Of a stretch of DNA of 64,000 bases, positions 16,677 through 24,695 are shown one piece after another. This stretch comes from CAKZNE01 sp964485405. GTDB lineage: Bacteria; Bacteroidota; Bacteroidia; Flavobacteriales; Schleiferiaceae. The DNA is taken from contig CAZAJG010000013.1 in assembly GCA_964485405.1 (NCBI GenBank), positions 1-64,000 on the forward strand, written 5' to 3'. Below the pieces are notes generated by a model that saw only the letters and a program-made list of their open reading frames with translations, did no database searches and was not told where the DNA came from. Made by a program: the position numbers and the translations under genes. Numbering within the stretch: position 1 is the first letter of the stretch; each line of letters opens with the position of its first letter.

Positions 16677-18164
16677 TTGACCTATAAGAGTACGAACCAA
16701 ACAAATTCCCCATTAGACAACTTTTCTATTACTTTTAAGTCGGTATTTATAAATGTTTGCATGATGTATTGGTTTTCACTTGCCGATTTGATACGAATCG
16801 GCTTGAAATGTTTTAACCCTATAAAAATCCAATCCAAAATCTATCTTCTTGGAGTTTGTTGCGGAATCTGTTTTGCATCCTGGTCGCAACCTAAAACGCT
16901 TTACCTTCAGTTTAAGAGTAGTCAAGAGTCTAGCTTAAATCTAAAAACTGAAGTTTACAATGCTCAAACTTTTGAATACATCAGCAAAACAGATTCGGGA
17001 GGCTATTTTAAATGGACCTTAAAACCTCATGGTCAAATCATAGCTCAAAGTTGGGGATATAAAGACACGCTTTTAAACCATCTTAATTATAACTCTTTGT
17101 TGGCTGGAGACACTGTTGTTCTGCTCCTCCGTCCACTTGCTGAAAACTTGGATGAAGTCATTATTCAAGCTCAAGATTCATGGATAAAGAAAAAACGCTT
17201 GTTCGCTTTTGAAAGGTGGGGAAATGGCTGGTGTTTTTTAGGGAAGAAGAAGCTTTTTATTACCGATTATAAGTTAGAACTCTTATACACCGCACCCTTA
17301 ATCCGTTATGGAAGAAAAAGGGTGAGTGAGCTTTATAAAGAGGTGATGAACAACCTGTACCTACTCGGAAAAGATAGTGTAACGCAAATTTTGGTACTAA
17401 ACGACTCGATACACTACTACCCCACAGAAGAACGTAAAAAGTTTGACTACCTCATTCAGCCTATGCAACTGGTGGTAGATGAAACCACTTTGCTGTATCG
17501 GGATATTAAGGATGATAAAAAATTGTACACCCATTTATTTCGAGAGGCCGGCAGCGAAATGACGTTTGAGTTATCTCGCCCACCCTTACACAATTGCGGA
17601 ACACGGTTTGAACTCCGAGCAAAAGGACAAAAGCCCTATGCAGTGCATCAGGTAATTGATACATCTGCTTTTGAAAAAGCAGACTATTACTATGGGGTAT
17701 ACATGGCTCGTTGCCTTGATTTTTGGAGAGTAGCGGAAGTGGAAGGTGCTTTTGATCCTGCACTGAAAGCTGAGATGAACAATGCCCGTAACAATTACCG
17801 AAGGTTTCATGCACAGTACTTGTCTACCTACTGGTTTAAACAAAAGAACGACTATGTTCTAATTGATCCATTTTCAAAAAGCTGCACTTCCTTCAATACG
17901 CAGTTTGAAGTGATTGATCAATACCCTTTAGATTTTGAAAACTGCCCACCAGAGAGTTACATCTTGCAAGACAAAGCCACTCAACAAATTTGGCTCAGAA
18001 AAAGAATGAGGGGTTTAGATCGACTATATCTCTTAAAAGACCAACGATTAAATAGCTCTATAGATTTGGATGTGTTTACCTCCAATATTCGTGTATACAA
18101 TAAGGTGTTCTACTATCTCGATCAGAATAATCGTTTTAGAATCCGCTCTCAGAAAACACTGTAA
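16677..18164 (+). CDS. Secreted protein with carboxypeptidase-regulatory-like domain
   Basis: Up to 495 residues from the first ATG, but the signal peptide lies about 55 residues in (IYLLGVCCGICFASWSQ). A later start such as the TTG near 16803 is therefore more likely. The mature N-terminus resembles a CarboxypepD_reg-like beta-sandwich (residues about 75-165, with a DSGGYFKW strand and LDEVIIQA end), typical of Bacteroidota outer-membrane or surface proteins. The rest is unrecognised. Its 3' end is 26 bp from direct repeat B, so it is the last gene before the accessory locus. Confidence 0.65.
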   Translation: MTYKSTNQTNSPLDNFSITFKSVFINVCMMYWFSLADLIRIGLKCFNPIKIQSKIYLLGVCCGICFASWSQPKTLYLQFKSSQESSLNLKTEVYNAQTFEYISKTDSGGYFKWTLKPHGQIIAQSWGYKDTLLNHLNYNSLLAGDTVVLLLRPLAENLDEVIIQAQDSWIKKKRLFAFERWGNGWCFLGKKKLFITDYKLELLYTAPLIRYGRKRVSELYKEVMNNLYLLGKDSVTQILVLNDSIHYYPTEERKKFDYLIQPMQLVVDETTLLYRDIKDDKKLYTHLFREAGSEMTFELSRPPLHNCGTRFELRAKGQKPYAVHQVIDTSAFEKADYYYGVYMARCLDFWRVAEVEGAFDPALKAEMNNARNNYRRFHAQYLSTYWFKQKNDYVLIDPFSKSCTSFNTQFEVIDQYPLDFENCPPESYILQDKATQQIWLRKRMRGLDRLYLLKDQRLNSSIDLDVFTSNIRVYNKVFYYLDQNNRFRIRSQKTL

Positions 18165-18190
18165 ATACTGTATTTCTAATCTGTATAGTT

Positions 18191-18399
18191 ATTCCTATCC
18201 CCATTTTGACATATTAACCAACAACTTCTTCGGTTCGTCATTCATCTGTTGAGCATTCGCTATTCAAAGTGTTTTTGTTTCCATCACTATCTTGTAACAC
18301 GATGATTGAATAGAACGGTTTGAAGCTTTTAAAAAGCGTACGGGAGTGTGTTGTAATGATAGACACGCACCACAAGTTCACTATGCTTTTGGAAATCAG
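18191..18399. repeat. Direct repeat B, left copy
   Basis: About 209 bp matching 34664-34875 in the same orientation, roughly 90% identical with a few short indels and an exactly shared core of 39 bp ending in CACCACAAGT. The two copies bracket the entire RHS toxin/immunity locus. The repeat is non-coding as far as I can see and shows no tRNA end or transposase. The sequence at 18400-18477 adds only a short partial echo of the repeat (18425-18440). Confidence 0.9.
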
Positions 18400-18477
18400 T
18401 TAATTATTTGTTGTTAATGTGTGTATCACTATTTTGTAACGTTACCTACATCATCCACAACGCCAATTTCAGATAGG

Positions 18478-19107
18478 CTACTTTAACATCTGTTCAACCT
18501 CTATTAGTTTACTTTGTACTGCCCTACCTTTCTGAGTACTTCTTGAAATTTTCGTTAGTTTAAGTAGGTATTTACCAAACAAATTAAAAAGAGTAGAGTG
18601 ATGAATAATTGAGTTATATACTCGAAGATGCCCTTGATAATTATTAGTTCGGTATAAATTATTGGCAAGGTTATTTTTATAAATGAAAAGGTTTTTTCTA
18701 TCAATTAAAATTAACAACAGTAACAGTTGGCTTTTAACTATTATTCTAGTATTTCTATATTCATACAACCTCATCAAAGGTTCGATACTCCCTGAATAAG
18801 AATTGTCACTAGAGTAAGTTTCGATAAGATAATCTAACACACTTAATTGAACTAAGTAATGATTTGGAGAGGATAAAAGGCTAAAATATTTAGATCTTAA
18901 AGCTTCATCGTGAATCTCTAGATCTGTTGCTATATCTATTAAAAGCGCTTGATACCAATAATTCGTATGGTTTGGTATTTCTTTTAGTTTGGTAACAAAA
19001 TAGTTTCTGTTTATCAAGTCCTCACTAAAACTATAGTCTTCAATAAATTCAATTCTCTTTGAAATAAACTTGTTTTCGAAATGCCCAATTATTTCATGTA
19101 TATTCAT
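18478..19107 (-). CDS. Hypothetical protein, candidate immunity protein
   Basis: A 209-residue, mostly helical soluble protein with no signal peptide. No family recognised; the spacing of Leu-rich helices suggests an alpha-helical repeat. It starts 3 bp after the stop of a basic toxin-tail fragment (19111-19233), the same tip-then-immunity arrangement seen throughout this locus. This context is the only evidence for an immunity role. It is the last gene before direct repeat B. Confidence 0.6.
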   Translation of the reverse strand: MNIHEIIGHFENKFISKRIEFIEDYSFSEDLINRNYFVTKLKEIPNHTNYWYQALLIDIATDLEIHDEALRSKYFSLLSSPNHYLVQLSVLDYLIETYSSDNSYSGSIEPLMRLYEYRNTRIIVKSQLLLLLILIDRKNLFIYKNNLANNLYRTNNYQGHLRVYNSIIHHSTLFNLFGKYLLKLTKISRSTQKGRAVQSKLIEVEQMLK

Positions 19108-19110
19108 TCT

Positions 19111-19233
19111 TTATCTTCTTCCCGTTCCAGTGCCCTTTTCAGAACTTTTCTTCTGTTTGTTTCTTTGGTTTCTAACCTTTTGTTTTTTACTTAACTTTCT
19201 TTTTCTTGCTTTTTGATCCTTTGAGAGATAATT
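19111..19233 (-). pseudogene. Orphan toxin tail fragment
   Basis: An open frame without a start codon, about 40 residues, very basic (KARKRKLSKKQ...), ending in GTGTGRR and a stop 3 bp before the next gene. It overlaps the 3' end of the Imm53 gene at 19187 in another frame. Position, composition and lack of a start fit the C-terminal end of a polymorphic toxin left by recombination. The toxin family is not recognisable. Confidence 0.5.
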
Positions 19234-19501
19234 TTGATGGGTCACCAACCCCTTTGTAAAGCTTGTCTTTCACAGTAAACCCGTACCAATCATTATCAGA
19301 TTTTTCAACTAGCTCGTAATTTATATTTAACAGCTCAAGTTCCGTAAATGCCAAATCAATTTTCACTTGCCAGCCAGGGTTATCTATGTTACTAATTTCA
19401 ACTCCAAATTGATGCTCCCAGTCTCCATCGCATTGAGACTTGTACCACGATTCGATCCAATTAAGTAAATCCATATTCTTTGTTTTATCTAGGTATTTCA
19501 T
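19187..19501 (-). CDS. Imm53 family immunity protein with altered 3' end
   Basis: A 104-residue paralogue of the proteins at 25388 and 25997. The Imm53 signature is present: Trp near residue 15, CDGDWEHQ, then NPGWQVKIDL and NDWYGF. The expected GGDLxKLDF segment and final helix are missing. After GVGDPSKLS the frame runs into Lys-rich sequence that belongs, in another frame, to a toxin tail. The protein thus lacks about 20 native C-terminal residues and may be inactive. It would neutralise a type-24 toxin; a remnant of such a toxin lies just upstream. Confidence 0.75.
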   Translation of the reverse strand: MKYLDKTKNMDLLNWIESWYKSQCDGDWEHQFGVEISNIDNPGWQVKIDLAFTELELLNINYELVEKSDNDWYGFTVKDKLYKGVGDPSKLSLKGSKSKKKKVK

Positions 19502-19559
19502 CTGGGTTTGCGGGTCTTACTCCTCCTGGTATTGTTTTACTTCGAACATGAGGGTCTAA
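19485..19559 (-). pseudogene. Type-24 polymorphic toxin tip remnant
   Basis: An open frame reading PHVRSKTIPGGVRPANPDEI, nearly the same as the last residues of the main RHS toxin at 26312. It ends in a stop just inside the start of the Imm53 gene at 19501. Only about 24 codons survive and there is no start codon. Confidence 0.75.
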
Positions 19560-19623
19560 TGGTGTTTTATATCATGATTTTCAACAATTTCTTTGAATTT
19601 ATTAACTAAGAAATCTAGTTTGT
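19556..19623 (-). pseudogene. Imm53 C-terminal fragment
   Basis: Bases 19561-19623 match 25402-25464 at 62 of 63 positions. That is the end of the Imm53 gene at 25388, here reading KFKEIVENHDIKH before a stop. Upstream similarity stops abruptly at REP-like palindromes; downstream it joins the toxin remnant. Confidence 0.8.
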
Positions 19624-19855
19624 AGGCGAAGCCTCGCTGGCGCCAGTTTGTAACTGGTGCCCCAATTGAAAACTGCTGAAAGCATACCATATTGGTTCAT
19701 TATTAAAACTTGCTGTTTGCAACTGGACTTTTTGATAAATCAAAAGCCCGCGCTTTAGCGCAAACCTTTTCATTTTTATTCATTAATAATTTCATTTTAA
19801 AACTATTGAGTTTCCAAATTATTTACTTCTACACACCAGTTGCAAACTCGTGTGA
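19624..19855. repeat. REP-like palindrome cluster
   Basis: No gene in this stretch. It contains several related palindromic pieces: GGCGCCAGTT/AACTGGTGCC at about 19639-19661, TTTGCAACTGG near 19716-19726, GCGCT/AGCGC near 19750-19762, and CACCAGTTGCAAACT near 19834-19849. This resembles the repeat units mobilised by RAYT (Y1/IS200-like) transposases in Bacteroidota. No transposase is present. It interrupts the decayed Imm53 copy. Confidence 0.55.
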
Positions 19856-20332
19856 TCAGTCTTCGACCTTGACCCGTTTCTGGATATCAAACTTATTGGG
19901 TACTTCATCGTCTAAATGATCGTGATAGTTAATTCTAAAAAAATAATTTAAGTTCTTATCCATTAAAAATGCGGTGCCATTGGTGCTTTGTACGGTGATT
20001 CTTAAAAATTTTTCAAATGCTCTTTTAGAATTAATCAAATACATCCCACAATATTCGTATTCATCACTAAAGATATAGCATTGATCATTCTCGGTTAGTT
20101 TAAGATAAATTCTTCTCATTAGATCAGATTCAATGAATTCCATATTTGTTTCAATGAACTCATTTTTTGCCTTAATGTTCATCAAATTTTGTCTCATTCT
20201 TGTAATAATCAAATCTGTTTCTTCAAGATCTATAAACTCCGAAGAATTAAAAATGGAAAATAGATTCTGATAGTAGCTCTTTATTACTTTACCCTTTTGC
20301 TTTCTTTTGAGGATATTAACTCTGTTACTCAT
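19856..20332 (-). CDS. Hypothetical protein, candidate orphan immunity protein
   Basis: A 158-residue soluble protein without a signal peptide; no family recognised. It has an acidic N-terminal helix region and a C-terminal part rich in aromatic strands (YIFSDEYEYCGMYL). It is separated from the upstream array by a terminator at 20411-20447 and has a candidate promoter, so it may be expressed on its own. Its stop codon touches the REP-like cluster, so the original 3' end may have been changed. An immunity role is inferred from location only. Confidence 0.55.
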   Translation of the reverse strand: MSNRVNILKRKQKGKVIKSYYQNLFSIFNSSEFIDLEETDLIITRMRQNLMNIKAKNEFIETNMEFIESDLMRRIYLKLTENDQCYIFSDEYEYCGMYLINSKRAFEKFLRITVQSTNGTAFLMDKNLNYFFRINYHDHLDDEVPNKFDIQKRVKVED

Positions 20333-20384
20333 ATCAATAGTAGCGTTTTGATGTAGGCTTTCGTTCGTTTCTTATCCATATTCT

Positions 20385-20392
20385 CAAAAGTA
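20385..20392 (-). promoter_or_regulatory. Candidate -7 element for the gene at 19856
   Basis: On the minus strand this reads TACTTTTG (TAnnTTTG), 52 bp upstream of the ATG and just past the upstream terminator. Confidence 0.35.
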
Positions 20393-20410
20393 TAAAAACC
20401 ATATAGCGTA

Positions 20411-20447
20411 AAATTAAAAATGCCCAAGCTTTCACTTAGGCATTTCT
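20411..20447 (-). terminator. Terminator ending the main RHS array transcript
   Basis: On the minus strand the stem is AAATGCCTAAG / CTTGGGCATTT (one G-U pair), followed by TTTTAATTTT. It lies 26 bp after the stop of the gene at 20473. Confidence 0.75.
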
Positions 20448-20472
20448 AAATCTTTAATTAACTGTCTTTTAA

Positions 20473-21159
20473 CTACGAGGACTTAAATTGTTCAACATAA
20501 CTTTTTTCTCCGTCTAAGTTCTTGCCTTCTACATAGATTCGAACCTCTGTAAGTACATGGTTTTTAGAATAAAAGTATTCTCTTTTAAGAACATAATTTT
20601 CAAAATTAAATTGATCATAGACGAGTAGTTCATTATCAATTTTATACGAAAAGTTATTCAAAGACTCATTAAAAGGAATACCGTACTTAGTCAGAATTGA
20701 GGGTTTTATTGATTCCTTCAATGTAACCAAAGTGGAACCATCTAACTCTAGCTTATTCCCTCCTTCTATTTCCAGTAGGAAACGTAGATCATCAAGATAA
20801 AGCTTTGATAGCGAGTACTTATCTTCTACATTTTGAATGAAAGCATTTTTTTTATCCTCACACTCAACCTCTGAAAAATCATATTTCAACAATTTTCTAT
20901 TTTCAATATCATAAGTCGGTTTATAAAAATGCCAGCAATGCTTGGTGTTTTTATCTTCATATACTATTGAATCTAATACTTGCCAACCATTATTTGCATA
21001 ATTAATTCTATAAACCAAGTTACCTCCGTTAAAATAGCTCTTTTGAACCTGAGTCAACTTGCCATTAAACTTAGCCAGTTTTGCTATAGTAGTGTTTTCT
21101 TGGGAGCAACTAGTGTAACTCATAAAAAGAGCACCCCATAAAATGATTGATTTCATCAT
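20473..21159 (-). CDS. Hypothetical lipoprotein, candidate immunity protein
   Basis: A 228-residue protein with a short signal and lipobox (SYTSC, Cys near residue 18), so exported and anchored. No family recognised. It starts 6 bp after the stop of an orphan tip (21166-21399) and is the last gene before the terminator. A periplasmic or outer-membrane lipoprotein would suit an immunity factor against a toxin acting in the envelope; this is inference from position. Confidence 0.6.
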   Translation of the reverse strand: MMKSIILWGALFMSYTSCSQENTTIAKLAKFNGKLTQVQKSYFNGGNLVYRINYANNGWQVLDSIVYEDKNTKHCWHFYKPTYDIENRKLLKYDFSEVECEDKKNAFIQNVEDKYSLSKLYLDDLRFLLEIEGGNKLELDGSTLVTLKESIKPSILTKYGIPFNESLNNFSYKIDNELLVYDQFNFENYVLKREYFYSKNHVLTEVRIYVEGKNLDGEKSYVEQFKSS

Positions 21160-21165
21160 ACTTAA

Positions 21166-21399
21166 TTATTTGACTTTCCAGAAAATAGTTTCACCATAAA
21201 CAGCCGCGGAATGCAGGCGTGTCTTTCCTTTATTTTTATATGCTCCAAAATTTTTGGGAGCAGCTTTCTTTTGAGGAGCTTTAAAGGATTTACCTACGTT
21301 AGTTTTCCAAGTTTTGTAATGGTCATCCGTAATGTTCCAACCCATGGTGTTCATATGCAATTCCCATTTCCCATCACTCCTTCTATCATCAGTAGAAAC
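21166..21399 (-). pseudogene. Orphan toxin tip without native start
   Basis: An open frame of 77 codons between the stop of the OmpA-like gene (21400) and the lipoprotein gene. The first possible start is a TTG at 21360. It reads through RRSDGKWELHMNTMGWN and a basic middle to a LHSAAVYGETIFWKVK end. No secretion signal and no family recognised. The lack of an ATG, placement and short length fit a displaced toxin C-terminus usable only after recombination onto an RHS gene. Confidence 0.5.
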
Positions 21400-21861
21400 T
21401 TACTTTCCTTTAAAACCCATACCACTCTTACCAAGTATATGGATTTCTAAACGGGTGTTAATTGACTTATAGCCTTTAGCTGTTTCATCAAGAAAAATTG
21501 GGTTTTCTGATCCTTTACCATAAACTTGGACATTACTTATTTCATGTTTAAGAAGCTTATTCCGTAGGTTTTCAGCTAGCACATTGGAGTATCTCATACT
21601 ATTCCTTTTGCTGACAAAAAAATCATGGATTTGAATTTCAAGAGTTAAACTATCGTTACCTTTCAAAAAAGATATCAGATTATCTAATCCGTTAGACTTA
21701 ATAAACCTAGCACTCATATTATAAGGCACATCAACCATTATTACATCACTCGAGTCTAATATGGGTTGATCCACTGGCAAACCATGGTAGTATTGCTGCC
21801 CATGTATATCATGAATACATAGAAGGGTTAACCAAATAAGTGAAATCAGTATTCTATTCAT
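21400..21861 (-). CDS. OmpA-like secreted protein, candidate immunity
   Basis: A 153-residue protein with a signal peptide (residues 1-21, ending in IHGQQ). After a YHGLPV segment it has an OmpA/MotB-like fold pattern: SARFIKSNGLDNLISFL, then RYSNVLAENLRNKLL and a final NTRLEIHILG strand. It is a clear paralogue of 22279-22746, which has the same order and spacing. The start overlaps the stop of the preceding toxin tip by 8 bp. Similarity is to peptidoglycan-associated domains; immunity is inferred from context. Confidence 0.65.
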   Translation of the reverse strand: MNRILISLIWLTLLCIHDIHGQQYYHGLPVDQPILDSSDVIMVDVPYNMSARFIKSNGLDNLISFLKGNDSLTLEIQIHDFFVSKRNSMRYSNVLAENLRNKLLKHEISNVQVYGKGSENPIFLDETAKGYKSINTRLEIHILGKSGMGFKGK

Positions 21862-22282
21862 TCTGTTTCTTTATTACGCTAATAACAGCTCCCTGATGAA
21901 ACTGTGTGGTGCTATTAAAATTTCTTATAGTTGCAACACGAACTGTAGTGGAAGTCTTTGAGTTTATCGTAAATCCCCATGTAAGAGATAACGCTGGTTT
22001 ACTGTCCACAATAACTGTACTTTGAAGATTCATTACCACAGGATTGGTGGATCCTGCATGCAATGCCCTCCTTGGTAAATCTCTCAAATACCCCCCGCCT
22101 GGATAACCATAATCACTGTAAATGAAGTTCAAGACCTGATCCTCTGTATTCTTTAAATAAGTTGGTGTCACATTCAAACCGCTCCTTGTAATGTATTTCA
22201 TTTCATAGGCATAGGAGAGATAATGATCTCCAGTCTCTTTATGACCTACAATGAAATGAGAGTAGTACTCGTGAGCCTTCAA
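21854..22282 (-). CDS. Orphan toxin tip, unknown family
   Basis: A 142-residue frame starting with TTG that overlaps both neighbours by a few bases. No signal peptide. The N-terminus HEYYSHFIVGHKETGDH and several aromatic strands suggest a compact alpha/beta domain; the C-terminus ends in VISVIKKQNE. No known toxin family recognised. It sits between two OmpA-like genes; the one downstream (21400) would be its partner. The toxin call is positional. Confidence 0.5.
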   Translation of the reverse strand: MKAHEYYSHFIVGHKETGDHYLSYAYEMKYITRSGLNVTPTYLKNTEDQVLNFIYSDYGYPGGGYLRDLPRRALHAGSTNPVVMNLQSTVIVDSKPALSLTWGFTINSKTSTTVRVATIRNFNSTTQFHQGAVISVIKKQNE

Positions 22283-22746
22283 TCCTGACCGCCTTGCTCA
22301 TTATAGATTTCCATACGGGTATTTAACACTTCAAAAAGCGATTTATCCATTCCAAAGTCCTGAAAAAATGGTTTATTCGAACCATTCGCAATTATTGAAC
22401 AATTTGTTATCCTCTCTTTTTCCATCCTTTTTCTTAAGTCTCTTAATAGTTTATCCGAATACCGCTGATTTCTTAATGAATCATTTCTGCCTAAAAGGAA
22501 AAAGTTTATTTCGATTCTAAAATCTAAACTGTCGTGCTTTTTCACGAAAGAATAAAGAGCTTCAAGACTTTCTGAGGGAATAAACCTTCCACTGGAGTTA
22601 GTCGGTATATTGGATATAATCACCGTTACTGTATCGTAATTATAACCTGAGTATGGAAGTCCGTAGGAATACTGTTGACCGTATACTGATTCAATCAGGA
22701 ACACCATTGAAACCATCAAAGTAATTCTAATATATCTGATCATCAT
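22279..22746 (-). CDS. OmpA-like secreted protein, candidate immunity
   Basis: A 155-residue paralogue of 21400-21861: signal peptide ending in VYGQQ, YSYGLPYSG, SSGRFIPSESLEALYSF, RYSDKLLRDLRKRM and a final NTRMEIY strand. The OmpA-like C-terminal helix and strand order is visible. Its ATG overlaps the stop of the short toxin tip upstream. Duplicated together with a different upstream tip, which is what accumulating toxin/immunity modules would show. Confidence 0.65.
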   Translation of the reverse strand: MMIRYIRITLMVSMVFLIESVYGQQYSYGLPYSGYNYDTVTVIISNIPTNSSGRFIPSESLEALYSFVKKHDSLDFRIEINFFLLGRNDSLRNQRYSDKLLRDLRKRMEKERITNCSIIANGSNKPFFQDFGMDKSLFEVLNTRMEIYNEQGGQD

Positions 22747-22907
22747 TTTAACTTATTGATTAGACTTTGAACTGCATCCTTATGGTACTGCGTCATCTGG
22801 CTATGTTTTTTAATTACAGGCGGTTCTCCCACTGTCTTAGTATGATGGTTTTGTTTTCTTATGCCAACTTTCTTAACAGATTGAAGTTGCACTATGTTAA
22901 ACTCCAA
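22743..22907 (-). pseudogene. Orphan toxin tip fragment
   Basis: An open frame of about 54 residues starting after a stop codon (possible TTG at 22907). It is basic and His-rich (RKQNHHTKTVGEPP) and ends in SLINKLK with a stop that overlaps the next ATG. No secretion signal and no family recognised. It has the same position relative to an immunity candidate as the other tips. Confidence 0.5.
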
Positions 22908-22935
22908 TCAGTCTGAGTTATCTTGTAAATTCCAA

Positions 22936-23460
22936 TTATTGTGTATAAACTATACCACAAGCTAAAGACAATACAAAAGGAGCGCGAATTACAGTTTCTT
23001 TAAAATCAAAGTTTTTGTTGGTATGTTTTAACATTCCAGACACTTCGGCATAGTTGAAAAGTGTAGGTTCTAAGTCTCCCATAAACCTTTCATGCAGAAA
23101 TTGGACATCTGTATAATCAACCTTATGTTTAATGATAAAATCAGATAGGCATTCCTGATATTTATAATAGTATTCACTTAACTCGATACCTTTTGACTTT
23201 TCAAAAGACGTAAGTTCATCGAATGTGATACTATTAACTTCTCTATCCGCTATTAATTCTGCCAACTCTAAATAAGCTTCAGAATCAACATTACTATAGT
23301 CAGTAAAAAGGATTAATTCTAGCTCTTTAACCACTTCGAAAAGGTCTTGCTCCGTACCTGACTTGAAGCATTTAATAACAAAACTACTATGACCACCCCC
23401 AGAGGAAGAACAACTTACCAAAAAGGCACAGGTGATAAGTAAAAAAAATACTCTTTTCAT
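22936..23460 (-). CDS. Hypothetical lipoprotein, candidate immunity protein
   Basis: A 174-residue protein with a signal and lipobox (FLVSC, Cys near residue 17). The mature part is acidic and helical, and no family is recognised. It starts 3 bp after the stop of the displaced RHS tail at 23464, matching the toxin-immunity spacing of the locus. Lipoprotein localisation suggests protection in the periplasm; inferred from context. Confidence 0.6.
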   Translation of the reverse strand: MKRVFFLLITCAFLVSCSSSGGGHSSFVIKCFKSGTEQDLFEVVKELELILFTDYSNVDSEAYLELAELIADREVNSITFDELTSFEKSKGIELSEYYYKYQECLSDFIIKHKVDYTDVQFLHERFMGDLEPTLFNYAEVSGMLKHTNKNFDFKETVIRAPFVLSLACGIVYTQ

Positions 23461-23463
23461 ATT

Positions 23464-24284
23464 CTAATAAGCAAATATTTGTTTTGCGATTTTATGATCC
23501 TTTTGTCTATATCGAATAAAGCTACGTCTTCCTAAAGACCTACCAGTCTTGGCATAACTATTAATCCTAAAAGTTTCAAATTTTCCATTCTTTCCATTTC
23601 CTGTGTGGATATCATTATAACTAGATCCTAAAAAAATCTTATTCTGCCTACCAGCAGGGTTATATACATGAAACTGATATTGAACTGGAATCCCGTTAAA
23701 ATTAGCCCTCCCAGATACTGTTCCAGATGAACCAGAAACTGCATCGGTAGCTGCCAATTGTCTGTTGCTAAAAAATTTCTCAACTGGAACTTCAATATTT
23801 TCGGTAATCTCCATGCCACTTATCTTAAGCGGAGGATTATATTTTGATGGATGGGCTTGACTATACTCCTTTGCAAATAAATATTGATCAAATACGTGTT
23901 GCTCAGCAGTTTGGTCATTCATTAAATCAAGAGCTAAAACTTCACTTCCAGTAACTTCTTTTACCTTATCTCCTGAAACTTTAGTCCCTTGTGCAATTGC
24001 CTCAGTTCCTTTTGTAGCCGTTATTCTTTCAGCTTGCTTTTGAGTTAGTCCATACTGATCTGACAGAGTTTTAGCATTATCTCCTTTTTCCGCTATGTAA
24101 CCTACATTTCCTAGTTCATCCAATTCAGGCTTCCATTCAAATAACCCGTTAGGATCACTAAAAGAAACCGGATTATTAAACCCAAAGCGATAGGGTGTCC
24201 AGCTGTAAGCATCCTCTGCCAACGGATCAACTCTCATAAATCTTCCAGTTTGGCTAACTTGACTATAAGTAGTTTTTATTGTTA
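23464..24284 (-). pseudogene. Displaced RHS C-terminal segment with toxin domain
   Basis: The frame enters from the previous gene without a start. From about 24240 down it shows the end of an RHS core (GRFMRVDPLAEDAYSWTPYR, then FNNPVSFSDPNGLF). A linker with a LysM-like stretch (TLSDQYGLTQKQAERI) follows, then a C-terminal domain of about 140 residues ending in IRYRQKDHKIAKQIFAY. The whole N-terminal RHS body is missing. This is a typical orphan RHS-CT, with a lipoprotein immunity candidate directly downstream. The toxin activity is not recognised. Confidence 0.7.
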
Positions 24285-24683
24285 TGAAGCTTTTCCCTTG
24301 GTGGAGAACACTATCAACTTGTAAAAGAACAAGAATAGAAAAACAATACTTATTACAACGTTGTAGATGCCATTCATCGAGTTCAAGGTGGACGCCATAA
24401 AGGTATATATATAGTATTCCAATACGATGAATACCAGTATAATGCCAAAGGAGACTAGATTTCTTTGCTGGAAAGCGTACCTTAATGGTACACAGAACAC
24501 GAGCCAAAAGGCGAATGGAAAAAAACCAAAAGTCCATAAGTAAAGTATTAAATCTTCACCACTTTTAATTGCTGATAATGATAATAAATAATCATTATCA
24601 CTAATAAACATCATGAGTATGTAGAAGACTAAATATTTTATAAAAAAGAACAATAGTAAATTAGGTAATGAGACTTTGAGCAT
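24282..24683 (-). CDS. Multi-spanning membrane protein, candidate immunity protein
   Basis: A 133-residue protein with about four membrane segments (roughly residues 8-28, 45-67, 77-95 and 103-125). No family recognised. It lies 12 bp downstream of the orphan toxin at 24696, so it is the likely cognate immunity factor. A membrane immunity protein often counters a pore-forming or membrane-acting toxin; that is inference. Confidence 0.6.
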   Translation of the reverse strand: MLKVSLPNLLLFFFIKYLVFYILMMFISDNDYLLSLSAIKSGEDLILYLWTFGFFPFAFWLVFCVPLRYAFQQRNLVSFGIILVFIVLEYYIYTFMASTLNSMNGIYNVVISIVFLFLFFYKLIVFSTKGKAS

Positions 24684-24695
24684 AACTTTAAATGT

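Noticed and set aside
18191..18399. tRNA gene or phage att site in repeat B
   Set aside because: No cloverleaf or integrase was found, and the repeat is much longer than usual att cores.
24285..24537. Upstream extension of the RHS tail frame
   Set aside because: The frame is open to 24537 but overlaps the membrane immunity gene and has no RHS features there; only the part below about 24284 is meaningful.
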